From contig NZ_JADIKE010000032.1 in the NCBI RefSeq assembly GCF_016904955.1, positions 62,001-126,000 on the forward strand: a DNA stretch of 64,000 nt. The letters run 5' to 3'. A program made the position numbers and the translations under genes. Source of the stretch: Dyella flava. Lineage in GTDB: Bacteria > Pseudomonadota > Gammaproteobacteria > Xanthomonadales > Rhodanobacteraceae. Below, in pieces: positions 17,249 through 27,981 of the stretch (within the stretch, counting starts at the first letter, position 1; the number at the start of each line of letters is the position of its first letter). The notes below the pieces were generated by a model. That model was not told the origin of the DNA and searched no databases. It worked only from the letters and a program-made list of their open reading frames with translations.

Positions 17249-18757
17249 ATGACTGAGCACTTCGATCTACTGGTCGTTGGCGGTGGTATCAACGGCGTTG
17301 GCATCGCCCGGGACGCGGCCGGGCGCGGGCTTTCGGTCTGCCTGTGCGAACGCGACGATCTGGCGGCGCATACCTCCAGCGCCAGCACCAAGCTGATCCA
17401 CGGCGGCTTGCGTTATCTGGAGCAATTCGAGTTCGCCCTGGTCGGCAAGGCCCTGGCCGAGCGCGAGGTGCTGCTGCGCGCCGCGCCACACATCATCTGG
17501 CCGTTGCGCTTCGTCCTGCCGCATCAATCGCACCTGCGGCCGGCCTGGATGATCCGTCTGGGCCTGTTCCTCTATGACAACCTCGGCCGCGGCCGGCGCA
17601 CCTTGCCTGGTTCGCGGCGGGTGTCCTTGAAACGCCATGAGTCCGGCCCGCCGCTGCGCGATGAATTCCATACCGGCTTTGTCTATTCCGATGCCTGGGT
17701 GCAGGACGCGCGGCTGGTCGTGCTCAATGCGATGGACGCGATGGAGCGTGGCGCGACGATCTACACCCGCACCCGCTGCGTGAGCGCCAGTCGCGATGAT
17801 GACGGCTGGACGGCAGAGCTGGAATTGCCGCGTGGCGAACGTTCCACGATCAGGGCCAAAGTGCTGGCCAACGCGACCGGTCCGTGGGCCGTGCAGTTTC
17901 TCGACCAGGTGGCCAAGGTGGGGCACGATCACGCGTTGCGTCTGGTCAAGGGCAGCCACATCGTCGTGTCACGTCTGTTCGATCACCAGCACGCCTATAT
18001 CTTCCAGCAGCCTGACCGGCGCATTGTCTTTGCGATTCCCTACGAACACGACTTCACCCTGATCGGCACCACCGATGTCGATTACCGCAGTGATCCGTCC
18101 GCGCCGCACATCGACATCGACGAAACGCGCTATCTCTGCGATGCGGCCAATCGCTACTTCAAGCGCAGCATTGGGCCTGCCGATGTGGTGTGGAGTTATA
18201 GCGGCGTGCGTCCCCTGCTGGACGACGAGCAAGGCAACGCATCCGAAGTGACGCGCGATTATCTGCTGGAGCTGGATCGGCAAGGCGCACCGCTGCTCAA
18301 CGTGTTCGGCGGCAAGCTCACCACCTATCGCAAGCTGGCGGAAGAAGCCATGGACCGCCTGGCGCCATTGTTTCCGCATGCATCGGAAGCCTGGACGTCC
18401 AAAGGGCATCCGCTTCCCGGCGGTGAACGCCAGGATGTCGACACGCTGCAGCGCGAACTGCAATCGGCGCATCCGTGGCTGCCGGAGACATTGGTCTGGC
18501 GTCTGGTGCATAGCTACGGCAGCCGCAGCATGCATATCCTTGGACAAGCGCGTTCCCTGCAGGACCTGGGTGAACATTTCGGCGCGGATCTGTATCAGGC
18601 CGAAGTGGATTACCTGCGCGCGCTCGAATGGGCTGTGGATGCCACCGACGTGCTATGGCGCCGCAGCAAGCTCGGTCTGCGCTTCAGTCCGGAGCAAGTG
18701 CTGCGGTTGAGTGCGTATCTCGCCGATGTGCCGCTACGCCGGGCGTCATTTACCTAA
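17249..18757 (+). CDS. glpD: Aerobic glycerol-3-phosphate dehydrogenase GlpD
   Basis: FAD-dependent, membrane-associated enzyme oxidising sn-glycerol-3-phosphate to dihydroxyacetone phosphate and feeding electrons to ubiquinone. The 502-residue product has the FAD loop LLVVGGGINGVGIARDAAGR at 7-26, then SSASTKLIHGGLRYLEQFEF, the GTTDVDY and WSYSGVRPLLDD segments, and NVFGGKLTTYRKLAEEAMD. Start ATG 17249 follows AAGGGACG, and MTEHFDLLVVGGG aligns with known GlpD N-termini; the longer frame to 17171 adds non-conserved residues. It is the first structural gene of the glp set. Confidence 0.97.
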   Translation: MTEHFDLLVVGGGINGVGIARDAAGRGLSVCLCERDDLAAHTSSASTKLIHGGLRYLEQFEFALVGKALAEREVLLRAAPHIIWPLRFVLPHQSHLRPAWMIRLGLFLYDNLGRGRRTLPGSRRVSLKRHESGPPLRDEFHTGFVYSDAWVQDARLVVLNAMDAMERGATIYTRTRCVSASRDDDGWTAELELPRGERSTIRAKVLANATGPWAVQFLDQVAKVGHDHALRLVKGSHIVVSRLFDHQHAYIFQQPDRRIVFAIPYEHDFTLIGTTDVDYRSDPSAPHIDIDETRYLCDAANRYFKRSIGPADVVWSYSGVRPLLDDEQGNASEVTRDYLLELDRQGAPLLNVFGGKLTTYRKLAEEAMDRLAPLFPHASEAWTSKGHPLPGGERQDVDTLQRELQSAHPWLPETLVWRLVHSYGSRSMHILGQARSLQDLGEHFGADLYQAEVDYLRALEWAVDATDVLWRRSKLGLRFSPEQVLRLSAYLADVPLRRASFT

Positions 18758-18915
18758 GCTAACTTTTCCCTTGCACAAAGGGACGCAGCGAACAACACAA
18801 GGCCGGGCCAGGTACACAGCCGGCTACAGGGTCACCTCGGGAGGAGCGTCATGTTGAACCATGCAGTGAGTCCGTGCAGTGCAGTGCTGCCGTGGCGATG
18901 GCCGGAGGTGCAGCC

Positions 18916-21310
<2,395 letters not shown>

Positions 21311-21678
21311 GGTTCATGGTGACGAGCGAGCAGGCGGATCTGTTCGATAGCAGGGAGGTGGCCCAGCCCGGCTGCCGGGCTGCGGCAGCGCTCAAAACGA
21401 CGACGCCGTGGCGGGGCTGTCGCCGGTGGTCAAATTCCAAGCCGGCGTTTGGGGCGGGCATGTATGATGGGGCCCAAGGAGCTTATGCTTGCTAGCTCCA
21501 GCGGGTCCGAACAAGCGTCGAGTACTGATCCTGCCCCGCGTCGTCCCGGCGAAGGCCGGGATCCAGTGGCCGTCCCTGTCACCGGGACGCTGGGCCCCGG
21601 CGGTTGCCGGAGCGAGGGGCAAAAGAACCGGCTCCCATTTCGAAAACCTTTGTCCAGATTCAGTTTTTGAGGTCATTC
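21311..21678. repeat. Intergenic region glpK-ssb with REP-like hairpins
   Basis: This 368-base gap holds no convincing gene. It carries a hairpin CCCGGC-GAAG-GCCGGG (21545-21560) within the common CGTCCCGGCGAAGGCCGGGATCCAG-type dispersed repeat, and a second CGTCCC/GGGACG stem (21571-21589). The ssb promoter must lie near its end. Confidence 0.6.
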
Positions 21679-22212
21679 ATGGCACGCGGTATCAATAAAG
21701 TCATCCTGGTCGGTAACCTTGGCGCTGATCCCGAAGTCCGCTACACCGGCGGCGGCACCGCGATCGCCAGCCTGAGCATCGCCACGTCCGAGCAATGGAC
21801 CGACAAGCAGAGCGGCCAGAAGCAGGAGCGCACCGAATGGCATCGCGTGAAGCTGTTCGGCCGCCTGGCGGAAATCGCCGGCGAGTACCTCAAGAAAGGC
21901 CGTCAGGTCTACGTCGAAGGCTCGCTGCGCACCGACAAGTACACCGGCAAGGACGGTGTTGAACGCTACTCCACCGACATCATCGCCAGCGATCTGCAGA
22001 TGCTCGGCGGCACCGGTGGTGAAGGCGGCGGCGCCAGCGGCGGTGGTTATCAGCGTTCACAGGGCGGCGGCGCGCAGCGTCGTGGTGGTGAGGACTTCGG
22101 CGGCGGCGGCGGCGGTGGCTACGGCAATGCGCCGCAGCGTCAGCCAGCGCCTGCGCAGGACAGCGGCCCTGCCTTCAACAACAATTTCGATGATGACGAT
22201 ATACCGTTCTAG
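21679..22212 (+). CDS. ssb: Single-stranded DNA-binding protein SSB
   Basis: Binds and protects single-stranded DNA and recruits replication and repair partners. The 177-residue product has the OB-fold domain ([20 protein letters not shown] ... [25 protein letters not shown] split by [13 protein letters not shown]). A Gly/Gln-rich disordered linker follows from ~115, then the acidic tip DDDDIPF that contacts partner proteins. The ATG at 21679 yields the canonical MARGINKV start; the longer frame to 21604 is repeat-derived. A strong intrinsic terminator follows. Confidence 0.97.
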   Translation: MARGINKVILVGNLGADPEVRYTGGGTAIASLSIATSEQWTDKQSGQKQERTEWHRVKLFGRLAEIAGEYLKKGRQVYVEGSLRTDKYTGKDGVERYSTDIIASDLQMLGGTGGEGGGASGGGYQRSQGGGAQRRGGEDFGGGGGGGYGNAPQRQPAPAQDSGPAFNNNFDDDDIPF

Positions 22213-22246
22213 TGAACACCTAAGAACCTTTTGTAAGGTTTCAAGG

Positions 22247-22282
22247 AATAAGCCCCTGAATAATCGGGGGCTTATTTATTTT
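22247..22282 (+). terminator. Rho-independent terminator of ssb
   Basis: AATAAGCCCC (22247-22256) pairs with GGGGCTTATT (22267-22276), a 10-bp perfect stem, followed by TATTTTC. It sits 35 bases after the ssb stop. Confidence 0.9.
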
Positions 22283-22643
22283 CAAAACTTGCTTTTTTTG
22301 TTCCTGGGGTCGAACTAATTTCACCTCTGATGCACCTTGAGATTTGGTGCGTTTGTGGTGACGAAAGATGTGTCTTTGCTACAAAAAAACGCGGGATTGT
22401 TTTGCGATCCAGAGAGCGGTATCACCTCCCCGTCGATCGCGAAACCGAGATGCCCTTATTCAACCCCAATCTCTACATCACGAGCCGGGTCAGAAATAGA
22501 TCGCTCTCCGCCTCCTCCATGGACGCCGGGGCAACGTCAATAAACGTGCTGCTTACTTTTTGCGCAACACAAAAATTGATCAGAAAGTGCGAATACACAA
22601 GCGCTAGGCGACAACGCTAACGTGCCTGAAGCTACCGTCACGC
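22283..22643. other. Gene-poor stretch after ssb
   Basis: No ORF here shows family signatures, a good ribosome-binding site or consistent coding character. A 96-codon frame at 22330-22620 is composed of residues typical of random GC-rich sequence. It probably marks decayed DNA at the boundary between the core and accessory parts. Confidence 0.4.
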
Positions 22644-22754
22644 ATGTATGAAGTCAGACCCGCGCTGAGCCTGCCGATTTTCGGCGGTGGTCGCCTGCGT
22701 GCCAACCTGGCTGCCGCCAACGCGAGTTGCGATGAAGCCGTTGCGCGTTACAAC
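22644..22754 (+). pseudogene. Remnant of an outer-membrane efflux lipoprotein (NodT/OprM type)
   Basis: The frame encodes RPALSLPIFGGGRLRANLAA followed by ANASCDEAVARYN, the conserved barrel/coiled-coil junction of RND outer-membrane factors (normally PALSLPIFDGGRLRANL ... YDxAVAxYN). Nothing recognisable precedes or follows in any frame, so this is a ~37-codon fragment. It is not a copy of the intact factor at 41.1 kb, whose equivalent segment reads PALVGTLFDGGRRREEL. Confidence 0.65.
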
Positions 22755-22907
22755 AGCTTGCCCATCGGAGTTGGGCGCCCACATCCTCGTTGTCTACCAT
22801 CTGCCGGAACACATCAGCTTCCAGCTGCAGTCGGAAAACGGCATGCCCGGCGTGGGCCCCTCCCTCGTACTATTGAGCTTATGTACTCGCCGGGATGCCG
22901 CCCCACG

Positions 22908-23486
22908 TCATGGTTCTTGCGGGCGTTTGCCCTCGACCATGTGGAAGATGTTGCCAACGGGTTCTTCCCAGATCAGGTTCCGCTCCATCGCGCGTGCGGG
23001 CATGTCCTGAATCACGTATTGGATCGCGACCTCGGTGCCGGTGTTGATGTGCTCGTGGAAGGCCATCGGCGGACAAGCGAACGTATCGCCACGCTTCCAA
23101 TCGAAGCGCTTGCCGTTCAGGACCGAATAGCCCTCTCCCTGCAAGATGTGATACAGCGCGTAGGAGTTGTGACGATGCGCAACGATGTGTTCGCCGGGGT
23201 TGAGCCCCTGAATGCCCAGGAAGATTGACGGGAACACGCCACCCGCTTCGCCGGTATCGCCGTGGACCAACGAAATGAAGCGGCGATCCGCATTGCGCAA
23301 CGGATCTTTCAACACCACGTCCAACCGCTCCGTCACGTCCTGCCAGCGCCAGATGGCGGGGCGCAGATCCTTCTTGACGAGGAACGGATAGTACTCGTCG
23401 TCCGTCATCATCTGAGCCCATTCGGTCCGGTCCACCACTTCAGTCACCGGTGCCGTTTTGTGTTTAACTGCGTTGCCATCACTCAT
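22908..23486 (-). CDS. Monocupin, gentisate 1,2-dioxygenase-like
   Basis: A 192-residue single cupin domain. LNPGEHIVAHRHNSYALYHI carries metal ligands H104 and H106 in the first cupin motif. FACPPMAFHEHINTG supplies H144 (or H146). NPGE, AHRH and PP...H resemble the catalytic cupin of gentisate dioxygenases, but those are bicupins of ~350 residues; this one is half-size. AGGAGAGCAAC precedes the ATG. Neighbours are a dienelactone hydrolase, a GSH-dependent isomerase and an FAH hydrolase, the enzymes expected downstream of gentisate-type ring cleavage. It may be the ring-cleaving dioxygenase or an accessory cupin. Confidence 0.75.
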   Translation of the reverse strand: MSDGNAVKHKTAPVTEVVDRTEWAQMMTDDEYYPFLVKKDLRPAIWRWQDVTERLDVVLKDPLRNADRRFISLVHGDTGEAGGVFPSIFLGIQGLNPGEHIVAHRHNSYALYHILQGEGYSVLNGKRFDWKRGDTFACPPMAFHEHINTGTEVAIQYVIQDMPARAMERNLIWEEPVGNIFHMVEGKRPQEP

Positions 23487-23525
23487 GTTGCTCTCCTTAC
23501 CTCAGGTAAAGCGAAAGTGGCTTGC

Positions 23526-24269
23526 CTAGTGCGTGCCGATGTCGCCGCGCAGGTGCCAGTTAAGGAAATTCAGTGTGCGCTCCCAGGCGGCGCTCGACGC
23601 AGCTGGCCGAAAAATTGCGGGCCTAAACCACTCGTCGAACGCGTGCGGCGCGCCGTTGTAAATGAAAAGCTCGTACGGCTTCTGGGCCGTGCGCAGCTTG
23701 CCGGTAAATCCGTCAATTTCCTCGCGGCTGACCAGGCGATCCCAGTCGCCGTAGTGGCACAGCAACGGCGCTTTAAGGGACTCGGCGACATCAACCGGCG
23801 CCATGGGCTTGCGCTCGGTGCGCGATGCATAGTTGAGCTGACCGTAGTAGTCGACTGCGCAACCGACTGCATACTGTGCACTCCCCAGTGCTGCGTAGGT
23901 TCCGCCGATACAGAAACCGAACAGACCCACTTTCGAAAGCGGAAAGCCCTGGGTACGCGCCCATTCCAGGATTTCACCAAGGTCGGCGAGTACACGCCGA
24001 TCGTCCAGCGTGGCCACAGCCACGCCAATCAGCTCCGGCGTGGAAATATCCGGGGCCACGCCTTCCCGTCCGAAGTAATCGAGCACCGCAACGGTGTAAC
24101 CCTTCGCGCAGAGGGCTCGCGCCCGCGTGACGAGGTAGTCGTTGACGCCTGCAATGGCCCCCATCATCACCACGAACGCCGGCGCAACCTGCGTGGTCTG
24201 GACTGGCCGCAGAAGGAGGCATGACGCGCCATTTGGAAACGAAAGTCGCTCAATATCGCTGCTGTTCAT
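23526..24269 (-). CDS. Dienelactone hydrolase family protein
   Basis: A cytosolic alpha/beta hydrolase of 247 residues. Nucleophile C120 lies in LFGFCIGGTYAA, the acid D177 (or D175) in CHYGDWDRLV, and the base H209 in GAPHAFDEW. DLHs open lactones formed during aromatic ring cleavage. ATG 24269 (MNSSDIERLS) is chosen over an upstream frame that runs into the divergent LysR promoter. It is 39 bases upstream of the monocupin gene on the same strand and divergent from the LysR regulator, consistent with a regulated catabolic operon. Confidence 0.87.
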   Translation of the reverse strand: MNSSDIERLSFPNGASCLLLRPVQTTQVAPAFVVMMGAIAGVNDYLVTRARALCAKGYTVAVLDYFGREGVAPDISTPELIGVAVATLDDRRVLADLGEILEWARTQGFPLSKVGLFGFCIGGTYAALGSAQYAVGCAVDYYGQLNYASRTERKPMAPVDVAESLKAPLLCHYGDWDRLVSREEIDGFTGKLRTAQKPYELFIYNGAPHAFDEWFRPAIFRPAASSAAWERTLNFLNWHLRGDIGTH

Positions 24270-24335
24270 GGGGATACCTAACCCTTGTCTCGGTGGTCTC
24301 AAGTGTCACTGGCGTGACCTCGTGGCACAATGCAC

Positions 24336-24367
24336 ATAACTTAGTTCTCACTATTCAGAAAATGAAT
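24336..24367. promoter_or_regulatory. Putative LysR-regulator box, copy 1 (overlaps the LysR start)
   Basis: ATAACTTAGT, four bases, ACTATTC, then an A-rich segment ending TGAAT. The same arrangement occurs at 27077-27108, with 25 or so of 32 positions identical and no gaps. It sits 67 bases upstream of the DLH start and ends inside the LysR start codon, a typical place for an autoregulatory LysR operator. Function is inference. Confidence 0.55.
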
Positions 24368-25312
24368 GAGCGCCCACAGTCCCTGGACTTGAATCTGCTC
24401 GTCGTATTCCGCGCGATATGGGATCACCGGAATGTCTCCCGGGCTGCAGAGGCCCTCGGTGTGTCACAGCCGACCGTCAGTCACGCTCTGCGCACGTTGC
24501 GAGAACACTTCAATGACCGGTTATTCGTGCGGTGCGCCGGTGGCGTGATGCCGACGCCGCTGGCTCAATCCCTGTCCAACCGGATCGCGCAGGCATTGGC
24601 ATCGCTCGAACAGGGGCTTGAGATGCGCGATCAGTTTGATGCGCGTACCAGCCGTAAGCGGTTCACGATCGTCATGACGGACATCGCCACCGCGATCATC
24701 CTGCCCCGGATCATCGACATCTGCCGTGAAGAAGCCCCCTTCATCAGCTTCCAGGCGATTGAGTTGCCGACCGAATCGGTGCTGTCGACGTTGCGCGAAG
24801 GCACTGCTGATCTCGCTGTCGAGTTCAATCCTGCGCTTCACACGAGCCTGCTTCACAAGCCGCTATTTAAGAGCGAATACGTGTGTATCGTCAGCGCGAA
24901 ACATCCACGTATCGGACGCCGGCTTTCGCGCAGTGACTTCATGCGAGAACGTCATGCGGTAGCCCAGGCGCAGGGAACCGGCCATCACGCGGTCGAATCG
25001 ACGCTACAGCGCCTCGGTCTGGTCCATCAGATCGGCGCCAGGGTGCCGCATTTCCTGGCACTGCCGTTCATCATCACGTCGAGCGACATGATCGCAACCA
25101 TCCCGCGACCACTGGCGGAGGTGATGCTCGGTGTCGCACCAGTGAAGATTTTTCCGACGCCCGTTCGTCTGCCGAAGCTGACCATTGATCTCCTATGGCA
25201 TGAGCGACTACACGATGACATGGCTGCCCGCTGGCTGCGCGAACTTCTGCCGCGCGCAATGAAGCCCATCTTCGCCTCGGGCTTCAGCGGGTTCGGTCAC
25301 GCCTCAGAGTGA
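24362..25312 (+). CDS. LysR family regulator of the aromatic cluster (NahR/NodD-like)
   Basis: A 316-residue LysR protein. The N-terminal winged helix (LDLNLLVVFRAIWDHRNVSR, then AAEALGVSQPTVSHALRTLR, roughly 8-50) is followed by a periplasmic-binding-protein-like effector domain beginning near residue 95 (KRFTIVMTDIATAIILPRII). The LDLNLL opening is typical of the NahR/NodD/LinR subgroup that responds to aromatic compounds. The gene is divergent from the DLH-monocupin pair and next to the isomerase/FAH pair, so it is the likely activator. The effector is unknown. Confidence 0.9.
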   Translation: MNERPQSLDLNLLVVFRAIWDHRNVSRAAEALGVSQPTVSHALRTLREHFNDRLFVRCAGGVMPTPLAQSLSNRIAQALASLEQGLEMRDQFDARTSRKRFTIVMTDIATAIILPRIIDICREEAPFISFQAIELPTESVLSTLREGTADLAVEFNPALHTSLLHKPLFKSEYVCIVSAKHPRIGRRLSRSDFMRERHAVAQAQGTGHHAVESTLQRLGLVHQIGARVPHFLALPFIITSSDMIATIPRPLAEVMLGVAPVKIFPTPVRLPKLTIDLLWHERLHDDMAARWLRELLPRAMKPIFASGFSGFGHASE

Positions 25313-25393
25313 TCCAGGTTCGCAACAATGCATGCTGATTCCCAACTGCCGGCCAGGGGTGTGCGCGTAACGGGAATCTGAATCTGCTGACCC

Positions 25394-26032
25394 TTATTCG
25401 GAGTCGGGTTGCCGGTCAGGATGCGCGGCGCGGAAGGCTTCGATCAGCTGGCAGCGTTCATCGATCGCTTGAAGCCGCGGAAAGCGCGCCACGTCAACGC
25501 CAAAGCGCCGCGCGTTGTAGAGCTGCGGCACCAGGCAGCAATCGGCCATCGTTGGTGCATCGCGATAACAGAAGCTGCCTTCCTCCACCGCGAGTTCCCG
25601 TTCAAGCACGGTGAGTCCGGTCTCAAGCCAGTGACGAATCCAGCACAGCTTCTGCTCCTCGGACAACCCCAGCGGACCAGTCAGGAATTTCAGGACACGC
25701 AGATTGTTGAGCGGATGAATCTCGCAGGCGATGTACTGCGAGAGCGCCCTGACTCGCGCGCGCCCCTCAATGGAGTCAGGTAGCAGCGGACGGTCGTGAT
25801 AGCGTTCGTCCAGGTACTCGATGATCGCAAGCGACTGCGACAGTGCGAGCCTATCCTCCTGCAACACCGGCACGGTTTGCTGCGGGTTGACCTCGAGGAA
25901 ACTGTCCGAATATTGCTCGCCACCATTGCGGTTGAGATGAATGGCGACATAGTCGTAGGGCAGGTTCTTGAGATTGCATGCGATGCGCACGCGATACGCC
26001 GACGAACTGCGGAAGTAGCTATAGAGTTTCAT
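25394..26032 (-). CDS. GSH-dependent maleylpyruvate/maleylacetoacetate isomerase (zeta-class GST, NagL-like)
   Basis: It isomerises the cis ring-cleavage product to the trans (fumaryl) form using glutathione. The 212-residue product starts MKLYSYFRSSSAYRVRIACN; the zeta-GST active-site motif is SSSAYR (residues 9-14). NPQQTVPVL, QSLAIIEYLDERY, CEIHPLNNLRVL and ADCCLVPQ follow. Ending in QPDSE is like NagL of Ralstonia U2. With the monocupin and the FAH enzyme it suits the gentisate pathway: maleylpyruvate to fumarylpyruvate. Maleylacetoacetate is the alternative substrate, but no homogentisate genes are present. Confidence 0.87.
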   Translation of the reverse strand: MKLYSYFRSSSAYRVRIACNLKNLPYDYVAIHLNRNGGEQYSDSFLEVNPQQTVPVLQEDRLALSQSLAIIEYLDERYHDRPLLPDSIEGRARVRALSQYIACEIHPLNNLRVLKFLTGPLGLSEEQKLCWIRHWLETGLTVLERELAVEEGSFCYRDAPTMADCCLVPQLYNARRFGVDVARFPRLQAIDERCQLIEAFRAAHPDRQPDSE

Positions 26033-26187
26033 CTTGGTCCGTCATGTTGAATACCCGTGGGCCAACGCCTGGCCATTTGGGCTGTTCGCGCGGGCGGCGG
26101 AAAGAAATCGGCTCGCGCCCGGATCCGTAGCTCGCCTGTGCCTCGAGCCGGCAGCGCTTCCTCGTTTCCTGTCCGCTTGCCGGCTGC

Positions 26188-26886
26188 CTATTGCCCGACG
26201 CGCACGACAATCTCGCCCAGACGGTCGATGGAGCCACGCATCACGTCGCCCTCCTTAACAGCGTTCACACCTTCCGGCGTACCGGTCATGATGATGTCGC
26301 CTGCCTCAAGCGCGTCGTATTGCGATAGATACGCAATAGCTTCGGCCACAGACCAGATGAGCTTCGAGATGTCCGACGACTGGCGCGGTTGTCCGTTGAC
26401 GGTCAGCGTGATGGCGGCCGAAGAGAAATGACCTAGATCCGCTGCACAGTGAATCGGCCCGATGGGAGCCGACTTGGCGAACGACTTCCCAAATTCCCAG
26501 GGACGTCCCTTGTCGCGCGCTTCGAGTTGGAGGTCGCGGCGAGTCATGTCCAGGCCAACCGCATAGCCGTACACATGGTCAAGCGCCCGCTCGACCGGGA
26601 TGTCGGTGCCGCCCTTGCCAATGGCAACAACCAGCTCAATTTCGTGGTGGAAGTTGGTCGTTTGGGGAGGAAAGGGAATGCGGATCTCGGCGTCTCCAGC
26701 CTGGACAACCGCATTCGCCGGCTTCATGAAGAAAAAGGGTGCTTCACGTTCAGGATCTTTGCCCATCTCACGCGCGTGCGCAGCGTAGTTGCGTCCGACA
26801 CAGAAAACTCGGTTGACCGGGAATGTTTCGGCTCGGCCCGCGATGGCCAGCGTGTAGATGGGAGCGGGACTCACTGCAAATTTCAT
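26188..26886 (-). CDS. Fumarylacetoacetate hydrolase family protein (fumarylpyruvate hydrolase-like)
   Basis: Hydrolyses the C-C bond of an acylpyruvate, here most likely fumarylpyruvate to fumarate and pyruvate. The 232-residue product has the FAH-domain metal ligands E82 and E84 in FHHEIELVVAIG and D113 in VGLDMTRRD, plus FCVGRNYAAHAREMG, ARDKGRPWEFGKSF, LIWSVAEAIAYLS and IIMTGTPEGV. GGAGGATAAA immediately precedes ATG 26886, fixing the start. The isomerase gene follows after a 155-base gap. A second copy of the putative LysR box lies ~190 bases upstream. Confidence 0.9.
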   Translation of the reverse strand: MKFAVSPAPIYTLAIAGRAETFPVNRVFCVGRNYAAHAREMGKDPEREAPFFFMKPANAVVQAGDAEIRIPFPPQTTNFHHEIELVVAIGKGGTDIPVERALDHVYGYAVGLDMTRRDLQLEARDKGRPWEFGKSFAKSAPIGPIHCAADLGHFSSAAITLTVNGQPRQSSDISKLIWSVAEAIAYLSQYDALEAGDIIMTGTPEGVNAVKEGDVMRGSIDRLGEIVVRVGQ

Positions 26887-27076
26887 TTTATCCTCCGTAA
26901 CTATCGACGCCTCTGCTCTAGCCACAACCTGGCCGTGAGGGGGCAGAGGCCCCGCAGAGAAACGAATGTGAAGCGTGCCGATGCCAGGCGCTACGGTATG
27001 TACGTCCGGCCCTCTTGCCGCTTGCGAGCTACGGCCTGACGAAGTGTGTTTTCAAACGGCAGCCATCTCAAGCCGG

Positions 27077-27108
27077 ATAACTTAGTAAGTACTATTCTAA
27101 AATTGAAT
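27077..27108. promoter_or_regulatory. Putative LysR-regulator box, copy 2 (upstream of FAH gene)
   Basis: ATAACTTAGT, AAGT, ACTATTC, then TAAAATTGAAT: the same spacing and core as the site at 24336-24367. It lies ~190 bases upstream of the FAH start and ~130 bases upstream of the CMD gene remnant. Recurrence at both ends of the cluster suggests that one regulator controls both transcripts. Confidence 0.55.
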
Positions 27109-27144
27109 AATCGGTTTAGTAGGCCGTGGGCGTTCCCAAGCCGG

Positions 27145-27254
27145 TACTTTTGGGTATAAAACGCGGCTTTTCGAATTCAACGAATCGCAGCTGGACCCTG
27201 AAGTGACTCCCGTTCAACCCACGCATGGAGCCCCGGATGTCACGCATCCTTTAA
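27145..27254 (+). pseudogene. Promoter, leader and first codons of a lost carboxymuconolactone-decarboxylase-type gene
   Basis: TACTTTTGGGTATAAAA (27145-27161), GAATCG, CCTGAAGTGACTCC, TCAACCC, TGGAGCCCC and ATGTCACGCATCCTT (27237-27251, Met-Ser-Arg-Ile-Leu, then TAA) align in order with the region upstream of the intact CMD gene at 46.63-46.74 kb. That gene reads TACTTTTGAGCATAAAA ... CCTAAAGTGACTCC ... CTGGAGTCCACC then ATG (Met-Ser-Arg-Ile-Leu-Thr). The coding sequence is cut after five codons by the IS3 remnant. A chance match of an IS end is possible but the order and spacing argue against it. Confidence 0.55.
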
Positions 27255-27494
27255 CTGCTTTGCGTAGGTGGAAGGTGTCAGCCGGCCCAGCGCTTTCTTG
27301 GGTCGCTTTTCGTTGTACTCCCGACGCCAGGTTTCGATCCCGGTGCGTGCATGAAGCAAGCTAGGGAACCAGTGTTCGTTGAGGCATTCATCGCGGAAGC
27401 GCCCATTGAACGATTCAATGTAGGCGTTCTGGTTGGGCTTGCCTGGTTCGATCAACCGAAGCTGCACACTTCGCTCGTGCGCCCATGGGAGCAC
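27240..27494 (-). mobile_element. IS3-family transposase OrfB, C-terminal remnant
   Basis: The frame reads [20 protein letters not shown], then [20 protein letters not shown] and [19 protein letters not shown]: the last ~80 residues of an IS3 (IS407/IS51-like) integrase-type transposase. Only the third catalytic acid (E of YIESFNGR) remains; the DD part and OrfA are missing. The final residues (KDA) and stop read through the start region of the CMD remnant, so the junction is at about 27,251. No intact IS ends were found. Confidence 0.85.
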
Positions 27495-27828
27495 TATGGC
27501 TTACTCGTTGATCGATTGGCCGGCGTTCCACTATCCCCGTTTTCTCTCCGGCGCTTTTCATCACGACATGAGTTCGGAATGCCGGACGTCAAGCAAACAC
27601 CATCAGCACTTATCGGCCACTGCACCGAATGGGTCGTCGTTACCTTGGAACACGTGATCGCCACGAAACGGAAATCTCCCAATAGCTTCAAAAGTCTCGG
27701 GTTAGTACCTTATGACGTTTTGGGAGCCTTAGTTCTTGTGGGCAGTTCAGGTTAAGCCACCACAAATTGCACCAAAACCGGAACTATCACAGTTTACGAT
27801 CGGCGTTTACCTGCATTGTAGGCTGTGC
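27495..27828. other. Gap between IS3 remnant and small membrane ORF
   Basis: A 334-base stretch without a recognisable gene. Short frames on both strands lack start signals and family signatures. It follows the downstream end of the RHS/membrane ORF pair and may hold eroded mobile-element DNA. Confidence 0.4.
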
Positions 27829-27981
27829 TTATTTGCCGAGTCTTTCGGCAAGTAAGCGTAGCGCCACCAGATAGAGGATCGCACTCACGAAGAAGACGGG
27901 CTCACTCGTATGCGCTCTGACGGTATCGTAGAAGTACCCAAAAGGCGCAATCCCGATGAGATAGATCCAATACCTTCTCAT
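27829..27981 (-). CDS. 50-residue two-helix membrane protein overlapping the RHS gene
   Basis: ATG at 27981 overlaps the RHS stop codon by four bases (ATGA), and the frame runs to TAA at 27829-27831. The product begins MRRYWIYLIGIAPFGYFYD and ends LVALRLLAERLGK. Two hydrophobic segments (about 5-18 and 28-43) are joined by a short polar turn, TVRAHTSEP. I know no family for it. The overlap implies translation coupled to the RHS protein, the usual arrangement for a toxin and its immunity partner. A membrane-sited immunity protein is therefore a candidate role, unproven. Confidence 0.6.
   Translation of the reverse strand: MRRYWIYLIGIAPFGYFYDTVRAHTSEPVFFVSAILYLVALRLLAERLGK

Noticed and set aside
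27494..27691. 65-codon minus-strand ORF next to the IS3 remnant
   Set aside because: Does not continue the transposase and lacks coding character; treated as eroded DNA.
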